A DNA stretch of 53,335 nucleotides. Origin: Thecamonas trahens ATCC 50062. Lineage: Eukaryota > Apusozoa > Apusomonadida > Apusomonadidae. The notes beneath the pieces were generated by a model. The model did no database searches, had not been told where the DNA came from, and saw only the letters and a program-made list of their open reading frames with translations. Position numbers and translations under genes: made by a program. The DNA is taken from positions 254,439-307,773 of the forward strand of contig NW_013657653.1 of the NCBI RefSeq assembly GCF_000142905.1. Reading direction: 5' to 3'. This document shows, piece after piece, positions 45,574-53,335 of the stretch (the first letter of the stretch is position 1; each line of letters begins with the position of its first letter).

Positions 45574-48500
45574 ATGGCTGAAGGATACCTGGACATGTCA
45601 TCAGACGTCGACTCGCTGACGTCGCCCGTGAGGGGAGGTGGAGGTGGTGAGCTCGACGCAGCTGCGTTCTCGCGCAAGCCGCGCATTCCGCGGACGCCGC
45701 CGGCAGCAGCATCGCCACCACCCGGCGACCGGATTGGCAACTCGCCCGAGTACAGCTTTGCTTATCACGAGGAGCTGATTGACTCGCCGCTGGCGCCGTC
45801 GTCGGCGGCATGGGCGTCGGCGCGGGCCCGGCTCCAGCACGAGCTGCAAGTCGACCAGAAGGAGGTCCTGGCGTCGTTCACCAACGCCACGGCACCGATT
45901 CCGGCTGTGCCGGACTCGCCGTCAGCGCTCATCACCTCATTCTCGTCGGCGCAGGATGACGAGCTGCTGGACTCGGTATTTGAGGAGAACGCAGCGTATA
46001 CGCCGGTCAAGTCGTCGGTGTATGCCGGGCCGTCGGTGGCTGGCTCGCCGCATGGCGGCGCGGCTGTCGGCCACCCCGATGACGATGACGACGAAACCGA
46101 CGAGGCAGACAACCTCGTGGTGCAGTCGTCGGCGCGAAGGACTCACGCTGCCGACCAAGATGACGACGACGACGAGGAGGAGGAGTACGACGGGGACTCG
46201 GGCCACATCGGCAACGGCGGGGCAGACTCGACCTCATTTGACGACGCCGGCTCGTACTCGGCCTCGCCGCCGTTGCCAACCACGGCGCCACCGGTCCGCG
46301 GCGGGCCATACCGGGTTGTTGACGGCGAGGACGAGGACGACGAGGACATCTCGGACGAGTTTGTCATCGACGACAACAAGGACGTCGAGGCCGAGCTAGG
46401 CTCGCCGCCGCGCGGGCCGCGGACTATCGACAGCCACGGGAACGTTGCGACGGGCACCTTTTTGCCGTCGCGCGAGCTGTCGCGGACGCCGGCACGGGTC
46501 ACACCACGCGGCTCGGAAGCCGCGGGCATGACACTCCTCGAACACGCGGCAATGCTGCAGCATACGCAGGCCGAGCCGTCCTCCGTCGAGCGGCACCATG
46601 ACTTTGCCGACCATGATCACGATCCGCAGTTTGACGCCAGGCCAGGAGCGAGCAGCCCACCGGCTCGCGGTGGACAGACGGCCGTCCCCCGCCTCCCGCC
46701 GTCGCCGGACACCCCACTGGGAAACGACCAGCCGCCGCGGCTTGGTGCCGGAGTTGGCGCAGCGAATACGTCCGTGTCGGCCGGCGAGGACGAGCTCCCG
46801 TTTCAGTCGCAGTTTTATGTCCCAACACCTACCACCGGCGGTGTCCTCCACGAGGATCGCAAGTCGCTCTCGCTCAGCCCGGCGCGGCGACCCGAGGCAC
46901 ATCGCGCACTCCCGCCGCATGTGGCAGACCGCAGCAGTGGACACGCCGGCCGTGGAGTCGCGGCACCCGAGCCTCGTTCGCGGAAGCGGACCCGAAGCTC
47001 GCGCTCAGGCCGTGGGCGGCGGGCTGACGGTGGCGTCTCGCACTTTTCGTCTGGCGACGTCGACGGTGGCGGCAGCTCTTACTCGTACTCGCTCGGCGAC
47101 GGGTACTACTCTTACGACGACGGCGATGAGTACCGATACCCGAGTGGCGGGCGGAGCGGACGGCATGGTTACCGCCACGGGCACCACAGTCGGTCGCGAC
47201 GCGACGGGCGCTCGCACCGTGGGAGGCGATCGCGTCCGGGCCGGCAGCGCCGCAGCGGCCGCGGCCATGGTGGCCAGGCTGCGCCCATGGTCATGCCATT
47301 GATGATGGCACCACCGGGGTACTATCCGGGCCAGCAGCCGTACCCCGGCCAGCAGCCGTACCCCGGCCAGCAGCCGTACCCCGGCCAGCCCTGGTACGGC
47401 GGGCAGGGCCAACCGCAGCACCAGCCACCGTCGCATCCTCGCCAGCCGCCGCAGCAGCACCAGCAGCAGCAGCACCAGCAGCACCGCCACCACCAGCAGC
47501 AGCAAGCCCCGCAAGAGGCACCCCCTCCTCGCCGCGGTCCGCCACAGCACATGCCAGCTGGCCAGGGACAGCAGCTGCCGTTTCGGTTTCTGCAACAGCA
47601 GGATCTACAGTCACTGCGCGAGCAGGCAGACTCTGTCACGCCAGAGCATCCGCTGGCAGCGGCGCAGGCGCAGGCACAGGCGCGGATGCAGTGCCCGGGC
47701 CCGGATGGCCCGCCAACGCAGGGTAGCGGGCTCGCGCGCGGTGGCTCGCCAGTGCAAGGTGGTGGGCCCGCCCGCGGCGGACCTCCGCCCGGGCCACCGA
47801 GCGGCGACATGGTCCCGCGGGCGCAGTTTGAGCGCATGCGCGACTCGCTTGAGCAGCGGCTGCAAGAAGTGACCGGCGAGGCGCAGGAGCTGCACAAAGC
47901 TCTCGAGTACACGCGGAGCTCGGCCAAGGCCGAGATTGAGCGGCTACGCGGCCAGCTCGAGGCTGCGGCCGCCGAAATCGACGGGCTCCGGGCGGCGTCA
48001 GCGGCCGGCGAGTCGGACCTCGCGGCACAAATGACCGCGGCCACGGCCAAGATCCGTGCTCTCAGCGACGAGGTGGCCGCGCTCAAAGCTGGTGAGGCGG
48101 CGCTGAAGCAGAAGGCGGCGTCGGCGGGATCGGAGGCCGAAGGTCTGGCGCGGCAGGTGACGACGTACAAGGAAAAGGTCGAGTCGTTGCAGGATTTGGT
48201 GACCCGGCGCGAGGTGGAGAAGGAAGACGCGCTCTTCAAGCTGGGCGAGTCGCAGACCATGTGCAAGCGGCTGGAGGAGCAGTGCCGATTGCTGGCGACG
48301 AACACCGACTCGTCGTCGTCGGCGGTGAAGCGGATGAAGGAGGAGGTGAGCCGAATGGCGTCTGACCGCGACGCCGCTGCGGCTGACCGCGAGCAAGCGC
48401 GTGATGAAGCAGTCGCGCTGCGGGCGCAGATGGAGTCGATGCACGCGCACATGTCGCGACTGGCAGACCAGGCTGCAGCGGCCGAGCAGAACGCAGCGTC

Positions 48501-49638
48501 GTATCGCGCAGCTCTGGACGATGCGTCGTCGGGTGGGTCGGCCGCTGCCGCACTCGAGTCCCGGGTACAGGAGCTACTGGAGCAGAACCGCGGTTTGCGG
48601 CAGGCGCTCGAGCAGGCTCGTGCCAGCGGTGGCGGGAGCGGACCCGATCCTGGCATGCTGGCCCAGCTTCGCTCGCTGCAGGAAGAGAACCATGCGCTGC
48701 GGCGTGCCGCTAGCGGCCCTGCCGGCGGTGGCAGCGGCAGCATCGGCATGGGCCGGTCGAGGCCGACGACATCAGCCGGGCCGGGATCGATCATTGGGCC
48801 AGCAGCCTATGAGCGTGAGCGTGAGCGGCCGCGCGAGTTGGAGCGTGGGCGGCCACGGGAGCGTCAGCCTAGGGGCGGAGTGGACGAGGGATGGCGTCCC
48901 GGCACTGCGCCGGCGTCGTCGCCTCCGCGGCGTGTGCGGCCAGGCCAGGCGCCTGTCTCACCGTATCGGTCGACGTCGCCGGTCAGGCCGGACCACTCGT
49001 CAGCTGACTTTGGATGGTCGGATCCGGAGACCGGCGATCGGTGGCAGACATCTTCGATGGCGTCTTTCTCGCCGCCGAAGAAGCAGAGCAGTGGTCGGCC
49101 GCACACGATGGATGGCGGTCGCGGAGGTATGCGCTCGATGGTGTTTGGTGATGATGAGATCGGGCGGCCGAGGCGGCCTTTCCGCGATGTCGATCACGTC
49201 GGCTCGTTGCTGGTTGACCCGCAGACTGCCGAACCGCGTCAGCGCGGGAGGCCCGAGCGCCGAGCAGTGCCTGAGCGTCGCGAGCCGCCCCCACCACAGC
49301 ATCCGCAGTACCCCGGCGGAGGAGGCCCCGGGTCGCAGGTTGAGCGACGGCTGCGGCGGCGCGAGCCGCAGGCACGCGCGCCGCAGCAGATGGAGCCGTA
49401 CGCGACGGCGGCATCGCTGCAGGCGCGAATGGAGCAGACCGGGCGGATGGAGAACCAGCTGATGCAGTTCTCGCTTGAGAAGCAGAGCCTCGAGTCCAAG
49501 CTCGCGCGCATCCCGTCACACCCCAAGACGCGCCGCGAGCGCGAGGAGCGATCGGCGGTGGAGCATAGGCTGGGGCAGGTGGACAAGGCTATTTCGCAGA
49601 TCCGCTTCTCCCTCCGCGACATGCACGTCATCGAGTGA
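45574..49638 (+). CDS. Large coiled-coil protein with acidic N-terminus, function unknown
   Basis: 1354 aa, single exon, start MAEGYLDMSSDVDSL. The N-terminal third is acidic and disordered (DDDDDEEEEYDGDSG, EDEDDEDISDEF). Then come Gly/Arg/Ser-rich sequence and Tyr/Pro/Gln-rich low complexity, with four QQPYPG hexapeptides (about nt 47330-47390) and poly-Gln/His. Residues about 740-1045 form a long coiled coil (FERMRDSLEQRLQEVTGEAQ, AAAAEIDGLRAASAAG, LVTRREVEKEDALFK). A Pro/Arg-rich part and a distinct C-terminal helical hairpin (ENQLMQFSLEKQSLESKLARIP, then RLGQVDKAISQIRFSLRD) end the protein. This architecture is common in cytoskeletal and basal-body scaffolds, but I recognise no family. 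It converges on the next gene with 13 nt between stops. Confidence 0.8.
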   Translation: MAEGYLDMSSDVDSLTSPVRGGGGGELDAAAFSRKPRIPRTPPAAASPPPGDRIGNSPEYSFAYHEELIDSPLAPSSAAWASARARLQHELQVDQKEVLASFTNATAPIPAVPDSPSALITSFSSAQDDELLDSVFEENAAYTPVKSSVYAGPSVAGSPHGGAAVGHPDDDDDETDEADNLVVQSSARRTHAADQDDDDDEEEEYDGDSGHIGNGGADSTSFDDAGSYSASPPLPTTAPPVRGGPYRVVDGEDEDDEDISDEFVIDDNKDVEAELGSPPRGPRTIDSHGNVATGTFLPSRELSRTPARVTPRGSEAAGMTLLEHAAMLQHTQAEPSSVERHHDFADHDHDPQFDARPGASSPPARGGQTAVPRLPPSPDTPLGNDQPPRLGAGVGAANTSVSAGEDELPFQSQFYVPTPTTGGVLHEDRKSLSLSPARRPEAHRALPPHVADRSSGHAGRGVAAPEPRSRKRTRSSRSGRGRRADGGVSHFSSGDVDGGGSSYSYSLGDGYYSYDDGDEYRYPSGGRSGRHGYRHGHHSRSRRDGRSHRGRRSRPGRQRRSGRGHGGQAAPMVMPLMMAPPGYYPGQQPYPGQQPYPGQQPYPGQPWYGGQGQPQHQPPSHPRQPPQQHQQQQHQQHRHHQQQQAPQEAPPPRRGPPQHMPAGQGQQLPFRFLQQQDLQSLREQADSVTPEHPLAAAQAQAQARMQCPGPDGPPTQGSGLARGGSPVQGGGPARGGPPPGPPSGDMVPRAQFERMRDSLEQRLQEVTGEAQELHKALEYTRSSAKAEIERLRGQLEAAAAEIDGLRAASAAGESDLAAQMTAATAKIRALSDEVAALKAGEAALKQKAASAGSEAEGLARQVTTYKEKVESLQDLVTRREVEKEDALFKLGESQTMCKRLEEQCRLLATNTDSSSSAVKRMKEEVSRMASDRDAAAADREQARDEAVALRAQMESMHAHMSRLADQAAAAEQNAASYRAALDDASSGGSAAAALESRVQELLEQNRGLRQALEQARASGGGSGPDPGMLAQLRSLQEENHALRRAASGPAGGGSGSIGMGRSRPTTSAGPGSIIGPAAYERERERPRELERGRPRERQPRGGVDEGWRPGTAPASSPPRRVRPGQAPVSPYRSTSPVRPDHSSADFGWSDPETGDRWQTSSMASFSPPKKQSSGRPHTMDGGRGGMRSMVFGDDEIGRPRRPFRDVDHVGSLLVDPQTAEPRQRGRPERRAVPERREPPPPQHPQYPGGGGPGSQVERRLRRREPQARAPQQMEPYATAASLQARMEQTGRMENQLMQFSLEKQSLESKLARIPSHPKTRREREERSAVEHRLGQVDKAISQIRFSLRDMHVIE
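47325..47390 (+). repeat. 18-nt coding tandem repeat (QQPYPG)n
   Basis: Near-identical CAGCAGCCGTACCCCGGC units encoding QQPYPG, about three and a half copies, inside the coiled-coil protein gene. Confidence 0.9.
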
Positions 49639-49651
49639 AAGAGCTCGTGTT

Positions 49652-50533
49652 TTACGCTTCGCACGACTGCCACGGCTGCGAGAGGGCCCACTTGACGTTG
49701 GCCATGTAAAAGGCACCGATGGACGAATCTGGCGTAGCGGCGCCCACGGCAAACGTTGACGCAGAGGGTGGGAGGCCAGCAAAGGCCGTCGGGTTGAGGT
49801 CCAGCGTGAGCGAGGCAGGCGAAAACGAGGCATCGGCCCAGGCCATGGGCATGGACGAGCAGTAATGCGACGATGAGAGCGGTGAGTTTTGGATGATCAA
49901 GCCGTCAAAAGCGGCAGTCCACATCGGCATGTACTTGGCAAACTCGGCGTATGTGTACGTGACATCGTCGTCGATGGTCATGGAGGCGTTGAGCAGGAGG
50001 TCGCTGGGCTGGATCATGGCAGTGGCGGCAAAGATATCGGGAGCACCGCCGGTGCCGCGAGCCCAGTTGACGTGAGCGAGAGTCTTAGGCATGTGGTAGA
50101 ACTCGCGACCGCCGATCACCGCCCAGGAGTTGTCGAGGTACAGCTGAGTCGCCGTTCCGCCGCAAAACGAGGCGTTGGTCTTGAAGCAGGTAAAGGGGAT
50201 GAGGACGATGAACTCGTAGTACTGCTCGCAGAGGCCTGGAATGATGTCAATCGGCGTGGTCTTGAGATCCGTCATGTTGTTGAGCATGAGCATAATGGGA
50301 TAGCTGCCGGCAGGAAAGCCCCACGAGGCGGCACTGGCTTCATCAAGGAACAGGCTGCTGTCGTAGGCATCAAGCACCGCCACGGCCGCTGGAGTGGGAA
50401 TGGCAGCCGTCGCCACCACCGACGTTGTCTCGCCCAGAAGGTGCTGGAACGGCAGCAGACGCGCCTCCGCGAGCGGCACTGCGGTGATGACCAAGGCAAT
50501 GACAACCAGTGCGATGAGGGGGAGGGTCGGCAT
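49652..50533 (-). CDS. Secreted acetoacetate-decarboxylase-like protein
   Basis: 293 aa. A clear signal peptide (LPLIALVVIALVITAVPLAEA) precedes a domain that resembles acetoacetate decarboxylase: YYEFIVLIPFTCF matches the conserved strand carrying an active-site Glu, TQLYLDNSWAVIGGREFYHMPKTLA matches the LYLDN-x-GRE-x-GFPKK segment with the Schiff-base lysine. The first lysine of the family's Lys-Lys pair is kept; the second is Thr. Two Asn-X-Thr/Ser sites and paired cysteines suit a secreted protein. The classical enzyme is cytosolic in bacteria and converts acetoacetate to acetone, so an exported eukaryotic relative probably has another activity. Codon use matches its neighbours. It lies 114 nt downstream of the next gene on the same strand. 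Confidence 0.7.
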   Translation of the reverse strand: MPTLPLIALVVIALVITAVPLAEARLLPFQHLLGETTSVVATAAIPTPAAVAVLDAYDSSLFLDEASAASWGFPAGSYPIMLMLNNMTDLKTTPIDIIPGLCEQYYEFIVLIPFTCFKTNASFCGGTATQLYLDNSWAVIGGREFYHMPKTLAHVNWARGTGGAPDIFAATAMIQPSDLLLNASMTIDDDVTYTYAEFAKYMPMWTAAFDGLIIQNSPLSSSHYCSSMPMAWADASFSPASLTLDLNPTAFAGLPPSASTFAVGAATPDSSIGAFYMANVKWALSQPWQSCEA

Positions 50534-50647
50534 GGCGTGAAATGGGAGTGCGGTGGAAGTCCGAGCAGTGTGCGGGGGTTGGCAAATTCCACAAGGCCAG
50601 CACGTGCGTGCACGGCAACGGGTTTAGCGGTCGCGGCGAGCCCGCAT

Positions 50648-53230
50648 TCACTGGCCGAGCGTCGACCGGATCGACGAGTCTAGCGAGGCCAAATACGACT
50701 GCAGCTCGGCCTGCGGCGAGTGGCGGGCGCCGGGCTGAGCGGATGACGGTGGCGGGAGCGGATGCGAGGGGAGGTCGGCAGACGAGGGGCGCGAGGCCGG
50801 GCGGGCCTGATGGGCGGTATGCTGCGGGTGCGGCGGCTCGTAGGCGTAGGCTGCAGCGTACGGCTGGCGCGGGTTGTAGTGGGCAAAGACCGGTGCAAAG
50901 GCGGAGGACGGCCGTGGCGGGGCGCGGAGCGGGTCGGGCTCGGCAGCAGCGAGGGCCTTAAGGACCGAGTCCTGGACCTCTGCATCATAGGTGAGGCGGT
51001 CGTTGCGTGACTTGAGCTGGTTGATGTGGGCGGTAAGATTGGCGGCCTCCGACTCTGCGCGCGAACGGGCGTCCGACTCGATGTTGAGCCGCGAATGGAG
51101 GTCCTCGATAAGGCCCTGCTGCTCGGCGACGACGCGGTTGCGGTCGGCGAGCGCGCTCTCGTACTGCGAGAGCTTGGCGAGCTGCTGGTAGTCGTCCTGG
51201 CGCTTCGCGAGGAGCGCGTCCTTCTCGGCGACGAGCGCGTCGTACTTGCGCTCGAGCTCGCGATGCTCTGCCGCTGCCGCGCGAGCCTCCGAGTTTGAGG
51301 CTTCGACCTCGCGGGCGAGAACTGCGACCTTGTCAGTCAGTTCTGCAGCGCGGGGCTCAAACGGAGAGAGCCGCTCGACAGTGGTCTCCAGCGTAGCGAT
51401 GCGGGCGCGGAGATCGGCGACAAGGTCGCGGTGGTCACGATCGTGAGCGGCGACGCGGGCCTCGCACTCGGCAGTCTTGGCGGCAATCGAGGCCGAGGCG
51501 TTGGAGGCGGCGTCGGAGGCATCGATACGAGCTCGCTCGAGTGCATGTTGGGCCGAGTCGAGCTGGTTGCGCGCAGTGCGAAGCTCGTCCTCGAGACGCG
51601 AGCGCTCGGCGTGGAGCTCGGTGCGCTCGGCAGCAAAGGCTGCGGCTGCAGTGGCAGCATCCGAGGCAGCGCGTTCGGCGGCGCGGGTAAGCGAGGCGTT
51701 GGCGTCCTTGAGCAGCGACTCGAGATGAGACTTTTCAGCAGCCCAGAGCTGGCGGTCTGAGTCTGCGGCGCGGAGCTTGGCCTCGGCGTCCTTGAGGTTG
51801 TTCTCGGCGGTGGCGAAGAGAGCCTTGGCGGCAGCGACGGCGGCGCGCTCGTCGTCGAGATGGCTCTCGAGCCGGGCGACGGTGGCGTTGGCGTGGTCGA
51901 GGTCGCCGCGGAGGCGCGAGACGGTAGCGTCGGCGTTGGAGGCGGCGGCACGGGCGTTGGTCAGCGCCGCCTTGGTGGACTCGAGCTCGCGATGCGCCGA
52001 GTCGAGCTCGCGCTGGGTTGAGGCGAGCTGCGACGAGGTGGTCATAAACTCCGAGAAGCGAGCCTCGGCCTCGGCGTGCTGCGATTTGAGCATGGCGACT
52101 TCTTTGGAGGCAAGCTGGAGCTGGAGCAGCGCGTCCTCGCGAGCGCGAGCTGTGGTGGCGAGCTCGTCCTTGAGAGCAGCAATGGTCTGTGCGTGCGAGT
52201 GGACAGTGGACGAGGCGGTGGAGGCATCGCGGCGGTTGTCATCGGCAGCCTTGGTCATCTGGTCGAGCTGCGACTGGAGGGCGCGGAGCGATGCCGCGTC
52301 CTCAGCGGTGCGAAGAGCAGAGGCCTGTGCCTTGGCGTCTGCGGCGGCAGCGGCGTTGCGGGCAGCAGTGAGCTCGGTCTCGAGGCGGGAGATGGTCGTG
52401 TGGGCCGAGTCGAGGGCAGCAGAAAGGTCCGAGACCCGGGCCGAGGCCGCCGCCTCGCGGGCAGCCGTGGCAGTCGACGACGCTTTGAGGCTATCGAGCT
52501 CGGCCTCGGCAGCCGAGGCGCGGCCCGAAGCTGACGATGCGCTTGCCGACTGGACCTCGAGCTGGGCGGTGAGGGTGGCGTTGGCCATAGACAGCTTCTC
52601 CTTCTCGGCGCGGAGGGCAGCGAGCTCGGCCATGGCGGCTTCAAGCTCGTCAATGAGGGCGGCGCGCGAAGCACGTGAGCGATCGGCCTCCCGCTCGAGC
52701 GACTTGGCCATGGCGTCTGACTGCGAAGCGAGCTCTGCGCGAGCGGCGGCCTCGGCGTTGAACATGGCGCGGAGGTTGTCCCGCTCGGCAGCAGTCTCCT
52801 CGACCTGGTTCCGCAGATACAGCAGATGCGCATCGGCCTGGGCCATGGACTGGCGGAGGGCGTGGATCTCCGAGTGCTGCGAGTGAATGGACGAGGCGAC
52901 CTTGGCCTTGAGGGCGGCAATCTCGTTCTCCTGGTAGCGGGTGTAGTCGGGCATGAGATGGCGCGGGACCGAGCCTGAAGCAGGAGCCTGACCACCCACT
53001 CCAGCCCCTGTCACAGCACTTGCATTGTAGTACGGCGGGGCAGGAGCAGCCCGTGGTGGTGAGGCCGGAGTGTAGCCTGCGTGCGAGCGTGTGGCGTGCG
53101 CGTCGGTTGCGGCAGCAGGAGTACCGCTGGTCTGCGGCTGGCCACTGGCTGTCCGCGGGAAGACATAGCCCGAGCCGTCAGCAAAGTACAGTGCCTGGAC
53201 AGGCTTGCCCCCGGGCTGTGGGGCGTACAT
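50648..53230 (-). CDS. Long coiled-coil protein, function unknown
   Basis: 860 aa, single exon, start MYAPQPGGKPVQALYFADG. The first 110 residues are Pro/Ala/Tyr-rich and probably disordered. Residues about 115-750 form an almost uninterrupted Ala-rich coiled coil with clear heptads (ENEIAALKAKVASSIHSQHS, LLYLRNQVEETAAERDNLRA, KDALLAKRQDDYQQLAKLSQ). The C-terminal ~110 residues are again Pro/Ala/Ser-rich and end SLDSSIRSTLGQ. Ala-rich SMC- or myosin-tail-like sequence of this kind matches many proteins weakly, so no family is assigned; a structural role at the cytoskeleton, Golgi or basal body is possible. No NTPase motif, membrane segment or signal peptide is seen. Confidence 0.8.
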   Translation of the reverse strand: MYAPQPGGKPVQALYFADGSGYVFPRTASGQPQTSGTPAAATDAHATRSHAGYTPASPPRAAPAPPYYNASAVTGAGVGGQAPASGSVPRHLMPDYTRYQENEIAALKAKVASSIHSQHSEIHALRQSMAQADAHLLYLRNQVEETAAERDNLRAMFNAEAAARAELASQSDAMAKSLEREADRSRASRAALIDELEAAMAELAALRAEKEKLSMANATLTAQLEVQSASASSASGRASAAEAELDSLKASSTATAAREAAASARVSDLSAALDSAHTTISRLETELTAARNAAAAADAKAQASALRTAEDAASLRALQSQLDQMTKAADDNRRDASTASSTVHSHAQTIAALKDELATTARAREDALLQLQLASKEVAMLKSQHAEAEARFSEFMTTSSQLASTQRELDSAHRELESTKAALTNARAAASNADATVSRLRGDLDHANATVARLESHLDDERAAVAAAKALFATAENNLKDAEAKLRAADSDRQLWAAEKSHLESLLKDANASLTRAAERAASDAATAAAAFAAERTELHAERSRLEDELRTARNQLDSAQHALERARIDASDAASNASASIAAKTAECEARVAAHDRDHRDLVADLRARIATLETTVERLSPFEPRAAELTDKVAVLAREVEASNSEARAAAAEHRELERKYDALVAEKDALLAKRQDDYQQLAKLSQYESALADRNRVVAEQQGLIEDLHSRLNIESDARSRAESEAANLTAHINQLKSRNDRLTYDAEVQDSVLKALAAAEPDPLRAPPRPSSAFAPVFAHYNPRQPYAAAYAYEPPHPQHTAHQARPASRPSSADLPSHPLPPPSSAQPGARHSPQAELQSYLASLDSSIRSTLGQ

Positions 53231-53335
53231 CTGCCAGTGGGGGTGGGTGGGGTGGGGTGAGTGAGAGGGGTGGGTTGGGGGGGTTGGCGTTGGAGGAGGG
53301 TGGGAGGGGGGTGGGAGGGGGGGGGGGGGTTATGT
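53231..53335. other. 5' flank of the last gene, G-rich
   Basis: 105 bases of GGGTGGG-type sequence ending in a G run; C-rich in the sense direction of the gene. Could fold as a G-quadruplex. Window ends here. Confidence 0.5.

Noticed and set aside
1-53335. Transposons, integrated viruses or horizontally acquired islands
   Set aside because: No transposase, integrase, reverse transcriptase, capsid or terminal repeats seen; codon usage is uniform across genes.

Overview
This is a eukaryotic nuclear contig: 27 protein-coding genes in 53 kb, short spliceosomal introns, very GC-rich codon third positions, two 100-N assembly gaps, and many homopolymer and microsatellite tracts confined to non-coding DNA. 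The gene set fits a free-living flagellated protist. It has delta-tubulin (basal-body triplets), Nup188, CHMP7, a tropomodulin-like LRR protein, Ttd14 and an eIF4A-III-like helicase. The overall style (GC-rich, compact, C/G runs in introns) suggests an apusomonad such as Thecamonas. That assignment is an inference from gene content and style, not a database match. No mobile element, rRNA, tRNA or CRISPR array was recognised.

Layout. 1-11 kb: partial SelD-partner-type flavin oxidoreductase (+) overlapping delta-tubulin (-); a 0.87 kb spacer with several hairpins (possible ncRNA); PH-LRR protein (+); aspartyl/asparaginyl beta-hydroxylase-like (-); AidB-like acyl-CoA dehydrogenase (-); Nopp140/SRP40-like nucleolar protein (+); small secreted protein (-, intron holds gap 1). 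11-20 kb: serine-rich protein with an internally duplicated module (-); four-exon unknown membrane-associated protein (+); LamG/cadherin-like single-pass receptor (-). 20-30 kb: Ttd14-like NTPase (+), a 93-aa membrane protein (-), CHMP7 (+), tropomodulin-like (-), DUF4050-like (+, intron holds gap 2), CRAL-TRIO plus PDZ-like (+), HMG-box (+), SDR (-). 30-40 kb: DEAD-box helicase (+), 2OG-Fe(II) oxygenase-like (-), Nup188 with an FG-like N-terminus (-). 40-53 kb: glycerophosphodiester phosphodiesterase (+), RCC1-repeat protein with a frame break (-), tandem AAA ATPase with a degenerate first domain (-), 1354-aa coiled-coil protein (+), secreted acetoacetate-decarboxylase-like protein (-), 860-aa coiled-coil protein (-).

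Genes are not in operons and do not form one pathway. Strands mostly alternate, so 3' ends converge with 9-48 nt between stop codons (one pair overlaps by 17 nt), and divergent 5' ends share intergenic regions of roughly 0.1-0.9 kb rich in (GT)n, poly-C and poly-G. Six of nine well-supported introns begin GTAC instead of GTRAGT, a lineage-specific feature worth following up. Exon structures were read from frame continuity, codon bias and GT-AG signals and are unconfirmed by transcripts.
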